Part shown: piece by piece, positions 35,324 to 44,708 of the stretch | Layout: each line of letters starts with the position of its first letter | Position numbering within the stretch: the first letter of the stretch is position 1 | Assembly (NCBI RefSeq): GCF_000308835.1 | Contig: NZ_BAGN01000084.1 | Span: 1-56,758, forward strand | From: Nocardia vinacea NBRC 16497 | Lineage (GTDB): Bacteria > Actinomycetota > Actinomycetes > Mycobacteriales > Mycobacteriaceae | DNA: 56,758 bases | Reading direction: 5' to 3' | Position numbers and translations under genes: made by a program | Notes under the pieces: generated by a model | What the model was told of the DNA's origin: nothing | Seen by the model: the letters and a program-made list of their open reading frames with translations, nothing else | Databases searched by the model: none

Positions 35324-35706
35324 AAACGATAACAACGGGTGATTTTCCGGGGATCTCGGCATCGTGGGCCGAGCTGGAAGGCGTCCGGCGCCGGTGTGTC
35401 TCAGACGCGGGGTTTCTCGGAATTTCCCCAGGTAGTGACGGCATCTTGGCGCGTGCTCGGCCGGGCGAGTCGAACCGATCGGTCTCGGCGCCCGGGGCGC
35501 GGGCAGCGCGCCGACGGCACCGCCTCCTGGCGCCCGGGCGTGTCCGCCCGTTTGATGCAATTTTCCGAGCAATGTGATGTGCGCCACTTTTTGGTGTTCT
35601 AGATCATTTCGTGGGAATTGGAGCGAAATCCTCGCCGTGTAATTCGGACATTTCTCTGCTGAAATCCCAGGTGGCTTTTCCGGCGGTTCCTGTCGTACCG
35701 ACGCCC

Positions 35707-35712
35707 TACGCT
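35707..35712 (+). promoter_or_regulatory. Putative -10 box, leaderless DnaQ/GIY-YIG gene
   Basis: TACGCT lies 7 nt before the GTG at 35720. Confidence 0.4.
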
Positions 35713-35719
35713 GCACGCC

Positions 35720-37489
35720 GTGCCCGATCCGACGCCGCGCCAGGCCGCCGCACTGCAGTTGGCCTTCGACGAGCTCGAGACGCCGCTCTACGACACCACC
35801 TTCGTGGTCGTCGACCTGGAGACCACGGGAACCAGCCCCGAGGGCGACGCCATCACCGAGATCGGTGCGGTGAAGGTGCGCGGCGGTGAGGTGCTGGGGG
35901 AGTTCGCGACCCTGGTGAATCCGGGACGGGCCATACCGCCCGCGATCGTGCAGATCACCGGGATCACCACCGCGATGGTCTACGAGGCGCCCCGGATCGA
36001 GGCGGTGCTGCCGGGTTTTCTCGAATTCGCCAAGGGTGCTGTGCTGGTCGCGCACAACGCCCGGTTCGATATGGCCTTCCTGCGCGCGGCTGCGGCCCGC
36101 ATGGATGCGCCCTGGCCGAGCGGGCCGGTGGTGTGCACGGTAAAGCTGGCGCGGCGCGTCCTCGCCCGCGACGAGGCCCCCTCGGTCCGGCTCGGGGTGC
36201 TCGCGCCGCTGCTCGGTGCGAGCACCCAGCCGAACCACCGTGCACTAGACGACGCAAGGGCGACAGTGGACGTGCTGCACGCCCTCATCGGTCGGGTCGG
36301 CAATCTGGGCGTGCACAGCCTGACCGAACTGCTCGACTATCTGCCGAATGTCACACCGCGCCAACGCGCCAAGCGCGTTCTCGCCAACGATCTGCCGTCG
36401 AGTCCGGGCGTCTATCTCTTCCGTGGACCCTCCGACGAAGTCCTCTATATAGGGACGGCCGTGAACCTGCGTCGACGCGTGCGCAATTACTTCACCGGAT
36501 CCGAGACCCGCGGCCGGATGAAAGAGATGGTCTCCCTTGCCATCCGGGTCGACCACGTGGTGTGCGCGCACGGTCTGGAGGCCGGGGTGCGCGAGCTGCG
36601 ACTGATCGTCGCGCATACCCCGCCCTATAACCGGCGCTCGAAATTCCCGAAGCGCGGTTGGTGGATAACGCTGACCGACGAACCGTTTCCCCGATTCGCG
36701 ATCGCACGCACACCGACCGCGGATGCGTTGGGGCCCTTCCCTTCTCGGATGGACGCGAACGACATCGCGCTGACCATTGCGGAGCACAGCGGCCTGCGCA
36801 CCTGCACCACGCGACTGCCGCGCGACGGTCGCCACGACTGTCCGCCCGCGGTGGTCGGCGGATGTCCGGCGGCCGTCAGCGGCACTCCTATATATAGGGA
36901 GGAATACGAACCCGCTGCCGCGGCCGTCCGGGCGCTGTTCGCGGGGCACTCCGACGCGGCGTTGCGAGCCATGCTCGACCGCATCGAAACCCATTCGCAC
37001 GCCGAACATTTCGAGGCCGCCGCCCGATTGCGCGACCGGACCGTCGCGGTGGTGCGGGCAGTGCACCGCACCCAACGACTCGCCGCGGTGGCACGGATCG
37101 CCGAACTGATCGCGGCGCATCCGGACGGAGCGGGCGGTTGGGAGTACGCGGTGATTCGCTATGGGCGGCTGGCGGGGGCCGGCACCTCGGCGCGGGGTGT
37201 GCCGCCCATGCCGGTGATCGAACGCATCGTCGCGGCATCGGAGACCGTACTGCCGGATCCGGTGCCGCCGTTGCGCGGTGCGTCGCCGGAGGAGGTCGGT
37301 CTGGTGACGCGATGGTTGGGGCGGCCGGGGGTGCGGATCGTGCGCACGAGTGAGGGGTACGGCGATTCGATCCGAAGTGCCGGGCGCTGGGCCGGGTGGG
37401 CGGATCTCGCCGATGCGGCCGCACGGGCCCGACTGCACGGGCCGGAGACCGAACTCGCGGAGTACAAGGGCGGTGACCGCCTAGGCTGA
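35720..37489 (+). CDS. DEDDh exonuclease fused to a GIY-YIG (UvrC/Cho-like) nuclease domain
   Basis: It encodes 589 residues. Residues ~25-195 are a DnaQ-type 3'-5' exonuclease with [24 protein letters not shown] (Asp, Glu), [14 protein letters not shown] and [13 protein letters not shown] (His, Asp). Residues ~220-300 are a GIY-YIG nuclease: [31 protein letters not shown]. The rest resembles the middle of UvrC without its RNase H and HhH parts. It matches Rv2191 (recalled). It probably acts in DNA repair beside or instead of UvrC. It is followed after 5 bp by an AsnC-type gene. Confidence 0.88.
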   Translation: MPDPTPRQAAALQLAFDELETPLYDTTFVVVDLETTGTSPEGDAITEIGAVKVRGGEVLGEFATLVNPGRAIPPAIVQITGITTAMVYEAPRIEAVLPGFLEFAKGAVLVAHNARFDMAFLRAAAARMDAPWPSGPVVCTVKLARRVLARDEAPSVRLGVLAPLLGASTQPNHRALDDARATVDVLHALIGRVGNLGVHSLTELLDYLPNVTPRQRAKRVLANDLPSSPGVYLFRGPSDEVLYIGTAVNLRRRVRNYFTGSETRGRMKEMVSLAIRVDHVVCAHGLEAGVRELRLIVAHTPPYNRRSKFPKRGWWITLTDEPFPRFAIARTPTADALGPFPSRMDANDIALTIAEHSGLRTCTTRLPRDGRHDCPPAVVGGCPAAVSGTPIYREEYEPAAAAVRALFAGHSDAALRAMLDRIETHSHAEHFEAAARLRDRTVAVVRAVHRTQRLAAVARIAELIAAHPDGAGGWEYAVIRYGRLAGAGTSARGVPPMPVIERIVAASETVLPDPVPPLRGASPEEVGLVTRWLGRPGVRIVRTSEGYGDSIRSAGRWAGWADLADAAARARLHGPETELAEYKGGDRLG

Positions 37490-37494
37490 CAGCC

Positions 37495-37770
37495 ATGATT
37501 ACCGCGATCGTGATGATCCAGGCCGAGAACGCCCGCATTCCGGAGACCGCACAGGCGGTCGCCGACACCGTGGGTGTCACCGAGGTCTACTCCTGCGCGG
37601 GCGATGTCGACCTGATCGCGATCGTGCGGGTGCGCGACCACGAGGAGATCGCCGAGGTGGTGACCGGCCGGATCGACAAGACCCCCGGCGTTGCCCGCAC
37701 CACCACCCACATCGCCTTCAAGTCCTACTCCAGCGCCGACGTCGAAGCGGGCTTCTCCCTCGGCGAGTGA
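37495..37770 (+). CDS. Stand-alone Lrp/AsnC ligand-binding (RAM) domain protein
   Basis: The 91-residue protein has only the C-terminal RAM domain of Lrp/AsnC regulators: MITAIVMIQAENARIPETAQAVA, then GVTEVYSCAGDVDLIAIVRV and PGVARTTTHIAFKSYS. No helix-turn-helix is present. Such proteins form oligomers that bind amino acids and may modulate full-length regulators. It starts 5 bp after the nuclease gene, so the two are co-transcribed. Confidence 0.87.
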   Translation: MITAIVMIQAENARIPETAQAVADTVGVTEVYSCAGDVDLIAIVRVRDHEEIAEVVTGRIDKTPGVARTTTHIAFKSYSSADVEAGFSLGE

Positions 37771-37777
37771 GCCGTAC

Positions 37778-38086
37778 TCAGCGAACGAGGATGGAGGACC
37801 CGGAGAAGGTGCGGGAGGCGCCGGAGGGGAGTACGGCGCCGGCTTCGCCCTTGCAAGCGGCCATATAGAAGACGGCGACGGTGGCGTCGGTGTGGTTCTC
37901 GATGGCCAAGGGGGCGGCGCCGCCACCGATCTGCAGGCAGCCGGACGGTTCGCGGTAGACGCTGCCGTTGACGACCAGGCTGCCCTGTGCCGCGTACGCG
38001 GCGGCGGGTCCGCCTGCGACCGCCGCGGCGACCGATAGCACGCCTAGGGGACGGCAGCCGGCGGAGCCGGCGGGGTGGGTATGCAC
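37778..38086 (-). CDS. Small exported protein with a repeat-disrupted signal peptide
   Basis: From GTG 38086 the frame gives 102 residues. A hydrophobic stretch GVLSVAAAVAGGPAAAYA is followed by a mature domain of about 70 residues with two Cys (EPSGCLQIGG and MAACKGEAG), typical of small secreted actinobacterial proteins. The expected start is ATG 38115 or 38112, with GAGGAG just upstream and reading MMKRGVYA; that frame meets TAG after 23 codons because a 44-bp repeat lies in the signal peptide. Without the repeat, MMKRGVYA would run almost straight into LGVLSVAAAVAGG. The gene is either inactivated or restarted from GTG 38086, which lies inside the repeat. Confidence 0.6.
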   Translation of the reverse strand: MHTHPAGSAGCRPLGVLSVAAAVAGGPAAAYAAQGSLVVNGSVYREPSGCLQIGGGAAPLAIENHTDATVAVFYMAACKGEAGAVLPSGASRTFSGSSILVR

Positions 38087-38090
38087 AGTG
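38047..38090 (+). repeat. 44-bp palindromic element, second copy
   Basis: GGGGACGGCAGCC..CACAGTG on the plus strand, opposite to the host gene. It matches 15450-15493 (minus) and carries the hairpin GCCGGC-GGA-GCCGGC. Its plus-strand reading would be RGRQPAEPAGWVCTV, the same peptide that the asnB copy encodes. Confidence 0.85.
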
Positions 38091-38247
38091 CCGCGTAAAC
38101 GCCCCGCTTCATCATTTGCTCCTCAGCAGTCGAGCCGGGCGGCGTACACCGGAGCGAAACGGGGCGACGCCGGATTGCCGCGTCACTGTAACCTGTACCG
38201 CCACAAGAGGTCTGCCGACATGCGGCGCACGATTCGCGCCGCGGCAG

Positions 38248-39303
38248 TCAGTTGTCGCCGAGGGTGTTGGTGAGCTTGGCCCAGCGGTCGAGCAGGGCCA
38301 CGGATCGGCCGGTGTCGATGGCTTCGGCGGCGCGATCGATGCCCGCGGCGAGAGCGTCGTGTACATCGGCATCCGGATCGCCGACCCCCTGGGACAACTC
38401 GTACGCGACGATGGCGGCGGCGGAGTTCAGCAGTACCGCATCGCGCACCGGGCCCGCGGTACCCGCGAATACACTGCGCGCGACACCCGCGTTGACCTCG
38501 GCGTCGCCGCCGCGCAATGCGTCCAGCTCGACGCGCGCGATGCCGATGCGGGTCGGGTCGATGGTGGTTTCCCGCAGTTTTCCGCCCGACACCACCCAGG
38601 CGTGGGTGGTGTCGGAGGTGGTGATCTCGTCCAGGCCGTCATTGCCGCGCACCACGATGGCGCTGGCGCCGCGCTCGGCGAAGACCCCGGCGATTACCGG
38701 CAGTAGTTCGGGGAACGCGCAGCCGACCAGCCCGGCGCGCGGTTGCGCGGGGTTGGTGAGCGGGCCGAGCACATTGAAAACGGTCGGGATGCCGATTTCC
38801 TTGCGGGCCGGACCGGCGAAGCGCAACGCGGGGTGGAACAGCGGCGCGAAGCAGAATCCGATGCCGACCTCGCGCACGCAGCGAGCGACGGATTCGGGGC
38901 CGAGGGCCAGCTTCACGCCCAATGCCTCCAGCACATCGGCGCCACCGCTCTTCGAGGAGGCCGCGCGATTGCCGTGCTTGACCACGGGCACACCGGCCGA
39001 GGCCACCACGATCGAGGACATCGTCGAGATATTCACCGAACCGGACCGGTCACCGCCGGTTCCGACAATGTCCACCGCGTCGCCGTCGACGTGCACCAGG
39101 CGGGCGTGGCCCAGCATGCCGGCGGCCATGCCGGACAGCTCGGTAGGAGTCGGGCCCTTGATCTTCATCGCGACACCGAATGCGGCGATCTGTGCCTGCG
39201 TCGCATTGTCGGTGAAGATCTCGTCGATCACCCAGGTCGTGTCGTCCGCTGCCAGATCGCCACCATCGGCAAGGGTCCCGAGTACTTGGGGCCAGCTGCG
39301 CAT
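38248..39303 (-). CDS. trpD: Anthranilate phosphoribosyltransferase
   Basis: The 351-residue enzyme attaches phosphoribosyl to anthranilate in tryptophan synthesis. The PRPP-binding VGTGGDRSGSVNISTM lies near residue 80, VKHGNRAASSKSGGADVLEALG near 105, and GPLTNPAQPRAGLVGC near 165. I choose ATG 39303 (MRSWPQVLG) because AGGAGAA lies 6 nt upstream; GTG 39336 would add 11 residues. It corresponds to Rv2192c (recalled). It is isolated from other trp genes here apart from a TrpF-like gene 12 kb away. Confidence 0.93.
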   Translation of the reverse strand: MRSWPQVLGTLADGGDLAADDTTWVIDEIFTDNATQAQIAAFGVAMKIKGPTPTELSGMAAGMLGHARLVHVDGDAVDIVGTGGDRSGSVNISTMSSIVVASAGVPVVKHGNRAASSKSGGADVLEALGVKLALGPESVARCVREVGIGFCFAPLFHPALRFAGPARKEIGIPTVFNVLGPLTNPAQPRAGLVGCAFPELLPVIAGVFAERGASAIVVRGNDGLDEITTSDTTHAWVVSGGKLRETTIDPTRIGIARVELDALRGGDAEVNAGVARSVFAGTAGPVRDAVLLNSAAAIVAYELSQGVGDPDADVHDALAAGIDRAAEAIDTGRSVALLDRWAKLTNTLGDN

Positions 39304-39373
39304 GTCCACTTCTCCTGTCACCACTGGTTCGCGCACCAGTCTGTCGCGATAGAGCGTAGTGGTCGAGACGTTA

Positions 39374-39793
39374 TTACCGCTGCGCGGTCGCGGAACCCGG
39401 TTGCAGCGCGTCCCAGCCGTCCGTGACGCCGTCGTGGCGCTGAGCGAGACCGACCATCCTGGCCCGCTCCTGCGAACAATGCAGTGCGTCGAGCAGTTGA
39501 ACCCGTTGCAGGATCAGCGATTCCAGATCGTGTGGACCTTCGGCGCGGGGTGCCGCGGCGTAACCGTCCTGGGCCGCGATCGCACACACCTCGTCGACCC
39601 GATCCGGCGGAATACGCAAATGATGGCGCAGCAGCGCGGGCTCGTCGGCTTTGAGAGCCGAAGCGCGCGCGAGTGTCGTCGAACACGCCTCGGAGTCATC
39701 GAAGCACTCCGCTACGACTACTAGATCGGAACGGGTCGGATCCAGCGGTTCGGGTTCGTTCCCACCGAACAGCCGTTGCCACCAACGCGTCAC
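39374..39793 (-). CDS. Uncharacterised small protein
   Basis: The 139-residue protein starts at GTG 39793. It is acidic, has no signal peptide, and begins [34 protein letters not shown] helical region follows ([25 protein letters not shown]), whose shape suggests an ACT- or DUF2007-like alpha/beta fold, but I cannot assign it. It lies upstream of trpD on the same strand with a 70-bp gap and is divergent from ctaE. Confidence 0.7.
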   Translation of the reverse strand: MTRWWQRLFGGNEPEPLDPTRSDLVVVAECFDDSEACSTTLARASALKADEPALLRHHLRIPPDRVDEVCAIAAQDGYAAAPRAEGPHDLESLILQRVQLLDALHCSQERARMVGLAQRHDGVTDGWDALQPGSATAQR

Positions 39794-39872
39794 ATCCGCC
39801 TCCTGATCTCAGCTTTTCCTAATGCTGGGCTGTCATCCTGTGGTCGCGCGACATTCACACCCCTACGTCACC

Positions 39873-40032
39873 ACAACGGAGCGAGTCTTACGAGCGACGG
39901 TCGGCGGCCCGTCTCGCGGCCGAGTCGTCGAAGCGCATGCGCCGCAGTCGCGAGTCTCGACGGCGCCGCTAGCGACTGCTTGCAGGTCGCTCGAAAGGGT
40001 CGGCCGCGAGACACCAGGGGGCCGCCGACACG
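39873..40032 (+). repeat. Dispersed long-hairpin repeat, copy 2
   Basis: It has GGAGCGAGTCTTACGAGCGA, CCGTCTCGCGGCCGAGTCG and AAGCGCATGCG as in copy 1. A ~40-bp segment with its own AGCGACTGCTTGCAGGTCGCT hairpin interrupts the right arm. The arms differ from copy 1 in matching ways (CGGCGGCC / GGCCGCCG against CGCGGCC / GGCCGCG). Confidence 0.8.
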
Positions 40033-40110
40033 CCGTGCCGTGCGCGGCCATCAAACGCTGTCTGTCCGTGCGTTTTCCGACACGGGAGGACAAGTTTCGC
40101 ACCCGGGTAG

Positions 40111-40137
40111 TTGTGTCGTACTACGACGAGTCATACT
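40111..40137 (+). promoter_or_regulatory. Putative promoter of the ctaE-qcrCAB operon
   Basis: TTGTGT and CATACT are 15 nt apart, and the -10 ends 7 nt before the GTG at 40145, so the transcript would be leaderless. Confidence 0.45.
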
Positions 40138-40144
40138 TACCCCC

Positions 40145-40756
40145 GTGACGACCGCAGTAGGGACCCCAGGATCGGCCATTACTCAGCGTGTGCATTCGCT
40201 GAACCGGCCCAACATGGTGAGCGTCGGTACCATCATCTGGCTGTCCAGCGAGCTGATGTTCTTTGCCGGGCTCTTCGCGATGTACTTCGTCGCGCGCGCC
40301 CAGGCCCACGGCAACTGGCCGCCGGAACCGACCGAGCTGAACCTGAAGCTTGCCGTGCCGGTCACCACCGTGCTGGTCGCCTCGTCGTTCACCTGCCAGA
40401 TGGGTGTGTTCGCGGCGGAGAAGGGCGATGTGTTCGGCTTGCGCCGCTGGTATGTCGTCACCCTGATCATGGGTGCGCTGTTCGTGGCCGGTCAGGGCTA
40501 CGAGTACACCAACCTGGTCAAGGAAGGCACCTCGATCTCGAGCAGTGCCTACGGCTCGGTGTTCTACATCACCACCGGTTTCCACGGTCTGCACGTCATC
40601 GGCGGTCTGATCGCCTTCGTGTTCCTGCTGGTCCGCACCAAGGTGAGTAAGTTCACCCCGGCACAGGCCACCGCCGCGATCGTCGTCTCGTACTACTGGC
40701 ACTTCGTCGACATCGTCTGGATCGGGCTGTTCGCCACGATCTACTTCGTCCGCTGA
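40145..40756 (+). CDS. ctaE: Cytochrome c oxidase subunit III
   Basis: The 203-residue polytopic subunit of the aa3 oxidase has five membrane helices. Typical sequences are [25 protein letters not shown], the heme-copper oxidase III pattern [19 protein letters not shown] and [16 protein letters not shown] start at GTG 40145: the protein then matches the 203-residue M. tuberculosis CtaE/Rv2193 (recalled), and a longer upstream frame would run through a repeat. It leads an operon with qcrC, qcrA and qcrB, which fits the bc1-aa3 supercomplex. Confidence 0.94.
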   Translation: MTTAVGTPGSAITQRVHSLNRPNMVSVGTIIWLSSELMFFAGLFAMYFVARAQAHGNWPPEPTELNLKLAVPVTTVLVASSFTCQMGVFAAEKGDVFGLRRWYVVTLIMGALFVAGQGYEYTNLVKEGTSISSSAYGSVFYITTGFHGLHVIGGLIAFVFLLVRTKVSKFTPAQATAAIVVSYYWHFVDIVWIGLFATIYFVR

Positions 40757-40817
40757 GTCGGGCCAGTACCCCAAATCTTTTGCACAAGTCGGTTCCGTCT
40801 ACTCCAAAGGGACACAG

Positions 40818-41681
40818 ATGAGTTCATCTCCCCCGTCAGCGCCAGAGCCCGCCAGCCCCGGGAACGGCCAGGCAAGCAAGACGCGCAAGCAACGCCGTAT
40901 GCGGCGTCGCATCGCGGGTGGGCTTGCGCTGTTGGTGGGCCTCGTCGGAGCCGGATTCCTCGCCACCGCGATCACGCCGGACCCGCAGGTCGCGACCGCG
41001 CACGAGGACCAGTCCGCGCTGATCCGCGACGGTAAGCAGCTCTACGAGACCTCCTGCATCACCTGCCACGGCGCCAACCTGCAGGGCGTGCCCGACCGCG
41101 GTCCGAGCCTGATCGGCGTCGGCGAGGCGGCCGTCTACTTCCAGGTCTCCTCGGGTCGCATGCCGCTGGCCGCCAACCAGGCTCAGGCCACCCGCAAGCC
41201 GCCGAAGTTCGATGCCCATCAGACCGACGCCCTCAGCGCGTACGTCGCCGCCAACGGAGGCGGCCCCTCCGTGGTGCGCGACGCCAACGGCGAGATCGCG
41301 CAGGAATCGCTGCGCGGACCGGACATCGCTCGCGGTTCCGAGCTGTTCCGGATGAACTGCGCGTCCTGCCACAACTTCACCGGCCGTGGCGGCGCGCTGT
41401 CCTCCGGTAAGTACGCGCCGCCGCTGGAGCCCGCTAGTGAGCAGCAGATCTACGCCGCGATGCTCACCGGCCCCGAGAACATGCCGAAGTTCTCCGATCG
41501 GCAGCTGAGCCCGGAAGAGAAGCGCGACATCGTCGCCTACGTCAAGAACGCCACCGAAGAGAAGAGCCCCGGCGGCTGGGATCTCGGCGGGTTCGGTCCC
41601 GCGACCGAGGGTCTGGCCATGTGGGTGGTCGGCATCACGCTGGTCGTCGGCGCCGCGATGTGGATCGGATCACGTTCATGA
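40818..41681 (+). CDS. qcrC: Diheme cytochrome c subunit of the bc1 complex
   Basis: It encodes 287 residues. An N-terminal membrane anchor (about residues 32-52) is followed by two cytochrome c domains with CITCH at 80-84 and CASCH at 181-185, and a C-terminal membrane helix ([19 protein letters not shown]). The diheme protein passes electrons straight to CtaC, replacing soluble cytochrome c. AAAGGGACACAG precedes the ATG. Its stop overlaps the ATG of cassette mini-ORF C3. Confidence 0.95.
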   Translation: MSSSPPSAPEPASPGNGQASKTRKQRRMRRRIAGGLALLVGLVGAGFLATAITPDPQVATAHEDQSALIRDGKQLYETSCITCHGANLQGVPDRGPSLIGVGEAAVYFQVSSGRMPLAANQAQATRKPPKFDAHQTDALSAYVAANGGGPSVVRDANGEIAQESLRGPDIARGSELFRMNCASCHNFTGRGGALSSGKYAPPLEPASEQQIYAAMLTGPENMPKFSDRQLSPEEKRDIVAYVKNATEEKSPGGWDLGGFGPATEGLAMWVVGITLVVGAAMWIGSRS

Positions 41682-41761
41682 GCGGGCGCAGCGAGCGAAC
41701 AACAAACACAGCCGATACATCGGTCATGACGGAGCCGAGCGCTAGCGAGGCGCAGGCATGA
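41678..41761 (+). CDS. Intercistronic cassette mini-ORF, copy C3 (27 codons)
   Basis: It overlaps the qcrC stop and the ATG at 41758. The peptide starts [20 protein letters not shown] and ends SASEAQA. The last third matches C1 and C4 closely; the middle is diverged but stays in frame. Confidence 0.7.
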   Translation: MSGRSERTTNTADTSVMTEPSASEAQA

Positions 41762-42960
41762 GCGATAGCAAGGAGCCAACTGACATGGGTCGGCCGGATG
41801 AGGGCCACGACGGCGCGGAGCCGTCGAACGAGCAGGTGAACACCACACCGGCTGAGCCCACCGAGGAAGAACTCGACGCGATGTCGCGCGACGAGCTGGT
41901 CAAGCTCGGTACCGAGCGCGACGGCGTCGACGTCGCCTACCGGCGCCAGCGGTTCCCGGTGCCGGGCACCCGTGCCGAGAAGCGGGCCGAGCGGCAGGTC
42001 TCGTTCTGGTTCGCGGTCTCCGGTATCGCCGCCGCGGTCCTGGTCGGGGTCTTCCTGTTCTGGCCCTGGGAGTTCAAGGGCTCGAACGAGGAAGGCCACA
42101 CCGCCTACTCGCTGTTCACCCCGCTGGTCGGCCTCAGCCTCGGTATCGCCGTGCTGGTCATCGGCGTCGCGGTCGTGCTGATCCGCAAGAAGTTCATCCC
42201 GGCCGAGCTGTCCATCCAGGTGCGCCACGACGGGCCCTCGCCCGAGGTCGAGCGCCGCACCCTGGTCGCCGAGCTGCAGGACGCGCTGGACACCTCCACA
42301 CTGGGTCGCCGCAAGATGATCACCCGGACCGCGGGCGCCGGTGTCGGCGTGCTCGGTATCGGTGCGCTGCTGGTCTTCGTCGGCGGCATGATCAAGAACC
42401 CGTGGGCCAAGGGCGACAAGTCGCCGCTGTGGGTCTCGGGCTGGACCCCGGACTTCCCGGGCGAGACCATCTACATCCGTCGCGACACCGGTCGCCCCGA
42501 GGACGTCATGCTGGTGCGTCCCGAGGATCTGGACGCGGGCGCGATGGAGACGGTGTTCCCGTGGAAGGAGAAGTGGCGCGGTGACGAGCACGCGACGCTG
42601 CAGTCCCTGCGCGGTATCCGCAACGCCGTCATGCTGATCCGGCTGCGTACCGAAGACGCGCAGAAGGCCATCAAGCGCAAGGGGCAGGAGAGCTTCAACT
42701 ACGGCGACTACTTCGCCTACTCGAAGATCTGCACCCACCTCGGTTGCCCGACGTCGCTGTTCGAGCAGCAGACCAACAAGATCCTGTGCCCCTGCCACCA
42801 GTCGCAGTTCCTGGCGACCGAATGGGGTAAGCCGGTCTTCGGTCCCGCCGCTCGCGCACTGCCGCAGCTGCCGATCACCGTCAATTCCGAGGGCTACCTG
42901 GTCGCCGCGGGCGACTTCATCGAGCCGCTCGGTCCGGCCTACTGGGAGCGTCGTTCATGA
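41758..42960 (+). CDS. qcrA: Rieske iron-sulfur subunit of the bc1 complex
   Basis: It encodes 400 residues. Three membrane helices (about 82-104, 116-142, 190-212) are typical of actinobacterial QcrA. The [2Fe-2S] site is in the C-terminal domain: CTHLGC (Cys325, His327) and CPCH (Cys344, His347), with Cys330 and Cys346 for the disulfide. Two starts are possible: ATG 41758, coupled to the cassette, and ATG 41785, which has AAGGAG 9 nt upstream and may be the ancestral one. Its stop overlaps the next cassette. Confidence 0.94.
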   Translation: MSDSKEPTDMGRPDEGHDGAEPSNEQVNTTPAEPTEEELDAMSRDELVKLGTERDGVDVAYRRQRFPVPGTRAEKRAERQVSFWFAVSGIAAAVLVGVFLFWPWEFKGSNEEGHTAYSLFTPLVGLSLGIAVLVIGVAVVLIRKKFIPAELSIQVRHDGPSPEVERRTLVAELQDALDTSTLGRRKMITRTAGAGVGVLGIGALLVFVGGMIKNPWAKGDKSPLWVSGWTPDFPGETIYIRRDTGRPEDVMLVRPEDLDAGAMETVFPWKEKWRGDEHATLQSLRGIRNAVMLIRLRTEDAQKAIKRKGQESFNYGDYFAYSKICTHLGCPTSLFEQQTNKILCPCHQSQFLATEWGKPVFGPAARALPQLPITVNSEGYLVAAGDFIEPLGPAYWERRS

Positions 42961-43037
42961 GCGAACGAAGTGAGCGAATCATGTCACAGCGTGCAGGGCA
43001 CATGCCGGAACCGAGCGCTAGCGAGGTGCAGGCATGA
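42957..43037 (+). CDS. Intercistronic cassette mini-ORF, copy C4 (26 codons)
   Basis: The peptide begins [20 protein letters not shown] and ends ASEVQA. ATG overlaps the qcrA stop and the TGA overlaps the qcrB ATG. It contains a doubled SER triplet compared with C1 (three extra codons). Confidence 0.75.
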   Translation: MSERSERIMSQRAGHMPEPSASEVQA

Positions 43038-44659
43038 GTCCTTCAGTCGCAGCCCAAGCCCACGAGGCCGACGAGCGGTATCGCGCCGCGGCGTTCGTGA
43101 AGCGGTCGATCAACAAGGTCTTCCCGACCCACTGGTCGTTCCTGCTCGGCGAGATCGCGCTTTACAGCTTCATCATCCTGCTGCTGTCGGGTGTTTATCT
43201 GACGCTGTTCTTCGATCCGTCGATGAGCGAGGTCGTCTACAACGGCGCCTACCAGCCGCTGCGTGGTGTGACCATGTCGCGGGCCTACGAGACGGCGCTG
43301 AACATCTCCTTCGAGGTGCGCGGCGGTCTGTTCGTGCGCCAGGTGCACCACTGGGCCGCACTGCTTTTCGCGGCCTCGATCATCGTGCATCTGTTCCGCA
43401 TCTTCTTCACCGGTGCGTTCCGCAAGCCGCGCGAGGCGAACTGGGTCATCGGCTGCCTGCTGCTGATCCTGGCCATGTTCGAGGGCTTCTTCGGTTACTC
43501 GCTGCCCGACGATCTGCTCTCGGGTACCGGTCTGCGGGCCGCGTTCGGCGGTATCACGATGAGTATCCCGATCGTCGGCACCTGGATGCACTGGCTGATC
43601 TTCGGCGGTGACTTCCCCGGCGACATCATCATTCCGCGCCTGTACATCGCGCACGTGCTGCTGTTCCCCGGCATCATCCTGGCGCTGATCGCCGCGCACG
43701 TCGCGCTGGTCTGGTACCAGAAGCACACGCAGTTCCCCGGCCCGGGCCGCACCGAGAACAATGTCGTCGGTGCGCGCATCGTGCCGGTGTTCGCCTCGGA
43801 TCAGGGCGCGTTCTTCGCCTTCACCCTCGGCATCGTGGCGATCATGGCCGGTGTGCTGCAGATCAACCCGATCTGGAACATGGGTCCGTACAACCCCTCG
43901 CAGGTGTCGGCGGGTTCGCAGCCCGACTTCTACATGATGTGGACCGACGGTCTGGCGCGTCTGATGCCGCCGTGGGAGCTCTACCTGGGTCGCTACACGG
44001 TGCCCGCCGTGTTCTGGGTGGCGCTGATCATGGGTCTGGTGTTCACGGTGCTGATCCTGTACCCGTGGATCGAGAAGCGCCTGACCGGCGACGATGTGCA
44101 CCACAACCTGCTGCAGCGCCCGCGCGACGTGCCGGTGCGCACGGCGATCGGTGCGATGTCGATCGGTTTCTACGTGGTGTTGACGCTCTCGTGCGTCAAC
44201 GACATCCTGGCGCTGAAGTTCGACATCTCGTTGAACGCCACCACCTGGATGGGCCGCATCGGCCTGCTGGTCGTGCCGCCGGTGGCTTACTTCATCGCCT
44301 ACCGGTTCTGCATCGGTCTGCAGCGCAGTGACCGCGCGGTGCTCGAGCACGGCATCGAGACCGGTGTGATCAAGCGTCTGCCGCACGGTGAGTACATCGA
44401 GGTGCACCAGCCGCTGGGCCCGGTCGACGATCACGGCCACCCGGTCCCGCTGGAGTACCAGGGCGCGCCGGTGCCCAAGAAGATGAACAAGCTGGGTTCG
44501 GCCGGTAAGCCGGGCACCGGTAGCTTCCTGCGCGCCGACCCGCCGCACGAGATCGAGCAGGCCTTCGAGGACGAGCACGCGGAAGAGCACAAGCAGCTCG
44601 CCGTACTGCAGAAGGTCCAGGAGAAGGCGAACGGTCAGAACGGTAATCACTCGCACTGA
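43034..44659 (+). CDS. qcrB: Cytochrome b subunit of the bc1 complex
   Basis: It encodes 541 residues. Heme-ligand histidines are in [56 protein letters not shown] is the actinobacterial quinol-site motif. The helices span about residues 35-430 and a cytosolic tail of about 100 residues follows. This is the canonical copy because it follows qcrC-qcrA. It is the protein targeted by Q203-type inhibitors in M. tuberculosis (established knowledge). Its ATG is coupled to cassette C4. Confidence 0.96.
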   Translation: MSPSVAAQAHEADERYRAAAFVKRSINKVFPTHWSFLLGEIALYSFIILLLSGVYLTLFFDPSMSEVVYNGAYQPLRGVTMSRAYETALNISFEVRGGLFVRQVHHWAALLFAASIIVHLFRIFFTGAFRKPREANWVIGCLLLILAMFEGFFGYSLPDDLLSGTGLRAAFGGITMSIPIVGTWMHWLIFGGDFPGDIIIPRLYIAHVLLFPGIILALIAAHVALVWYQKHTQFPGPGRTENNVVGARIVPVFASDQGAFFAFTLGIVAIMAGVLQINPIWNMGPYNPSQVSAGSQPDFYMMWTDGLARLMPPWELYLGRYTVPAVFWVALIMGLVFTVLILYPWIEKRLTGDDVHHNLLQRPRDVPVRTAIGAMSIGFYVVLTLSCVNDILALKFDISLNATTWMGRIGLLVVPPVAYFIAYRFCIGLQRSDRAVLEHGIETGVIKRLPHGEYIEVHQPLGPVDDHGHPVPLEYQGAPVPKKMNKLGSAGKPGTGSFLRADPPHEIEQAFEDEHAEEHKQLAVLQKVQEKANGQNGNHSH

Positions 44660-44664
44660 CGGAT

Positions 44665-44708
44665 AAGCAGAAGGCCCCGAGTCGAATTCGACTCGGGGCC
44701 TTCTGCTT
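44665..44708. terminator. 22-bp perfect palindrome, bidirectional terminator
   Basis: AAGCAGAAGGCCCCGAGTCGAA is followed at once by its exact reverse complement, then TTAACGG. It lies 6 nt after the qcrB stop and touches the stop of the convergent exoribonuclease gene. Confidence 0.9.

Larger units (their letters stand above)
35113..35719. other. 607-bp divergent regulatory region
   Basis: No supported gene is present. From left to right it holds the leader block shared with the other NlpC/P60 gene (35192-35227); an AT-richer stretch at 35228-35340 that probably carries the hydrolase promoter; a GTCACA-cca-ATCACG direct repeat at 35309-35323; and a TACGCT box at 35707-35712 before the DnaQ-like gene. 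The section 35345-35600 is GC-rich and shows nothing I recognise. Confidence 0.55.
39794..40144. other. 351-bp divergent region before ctaE
   Basis: Most of it is a copy of the long-hairpin repeat (39873-40032). The last part has TTGTGT (40111-40116) and CATACT (40132-40137), a plausible promoter for ctaE. No gene is seen. Confidence 0.6.

Noticed and set aside
41678..43037. Cassette ORFs as a functional peptide pathway
   Set aside because: The four peptides share sequence, but the 5' two-thirds vary a lot; the common feature is the overlapping stops and starts, so coupling is more likely than a peptide function.
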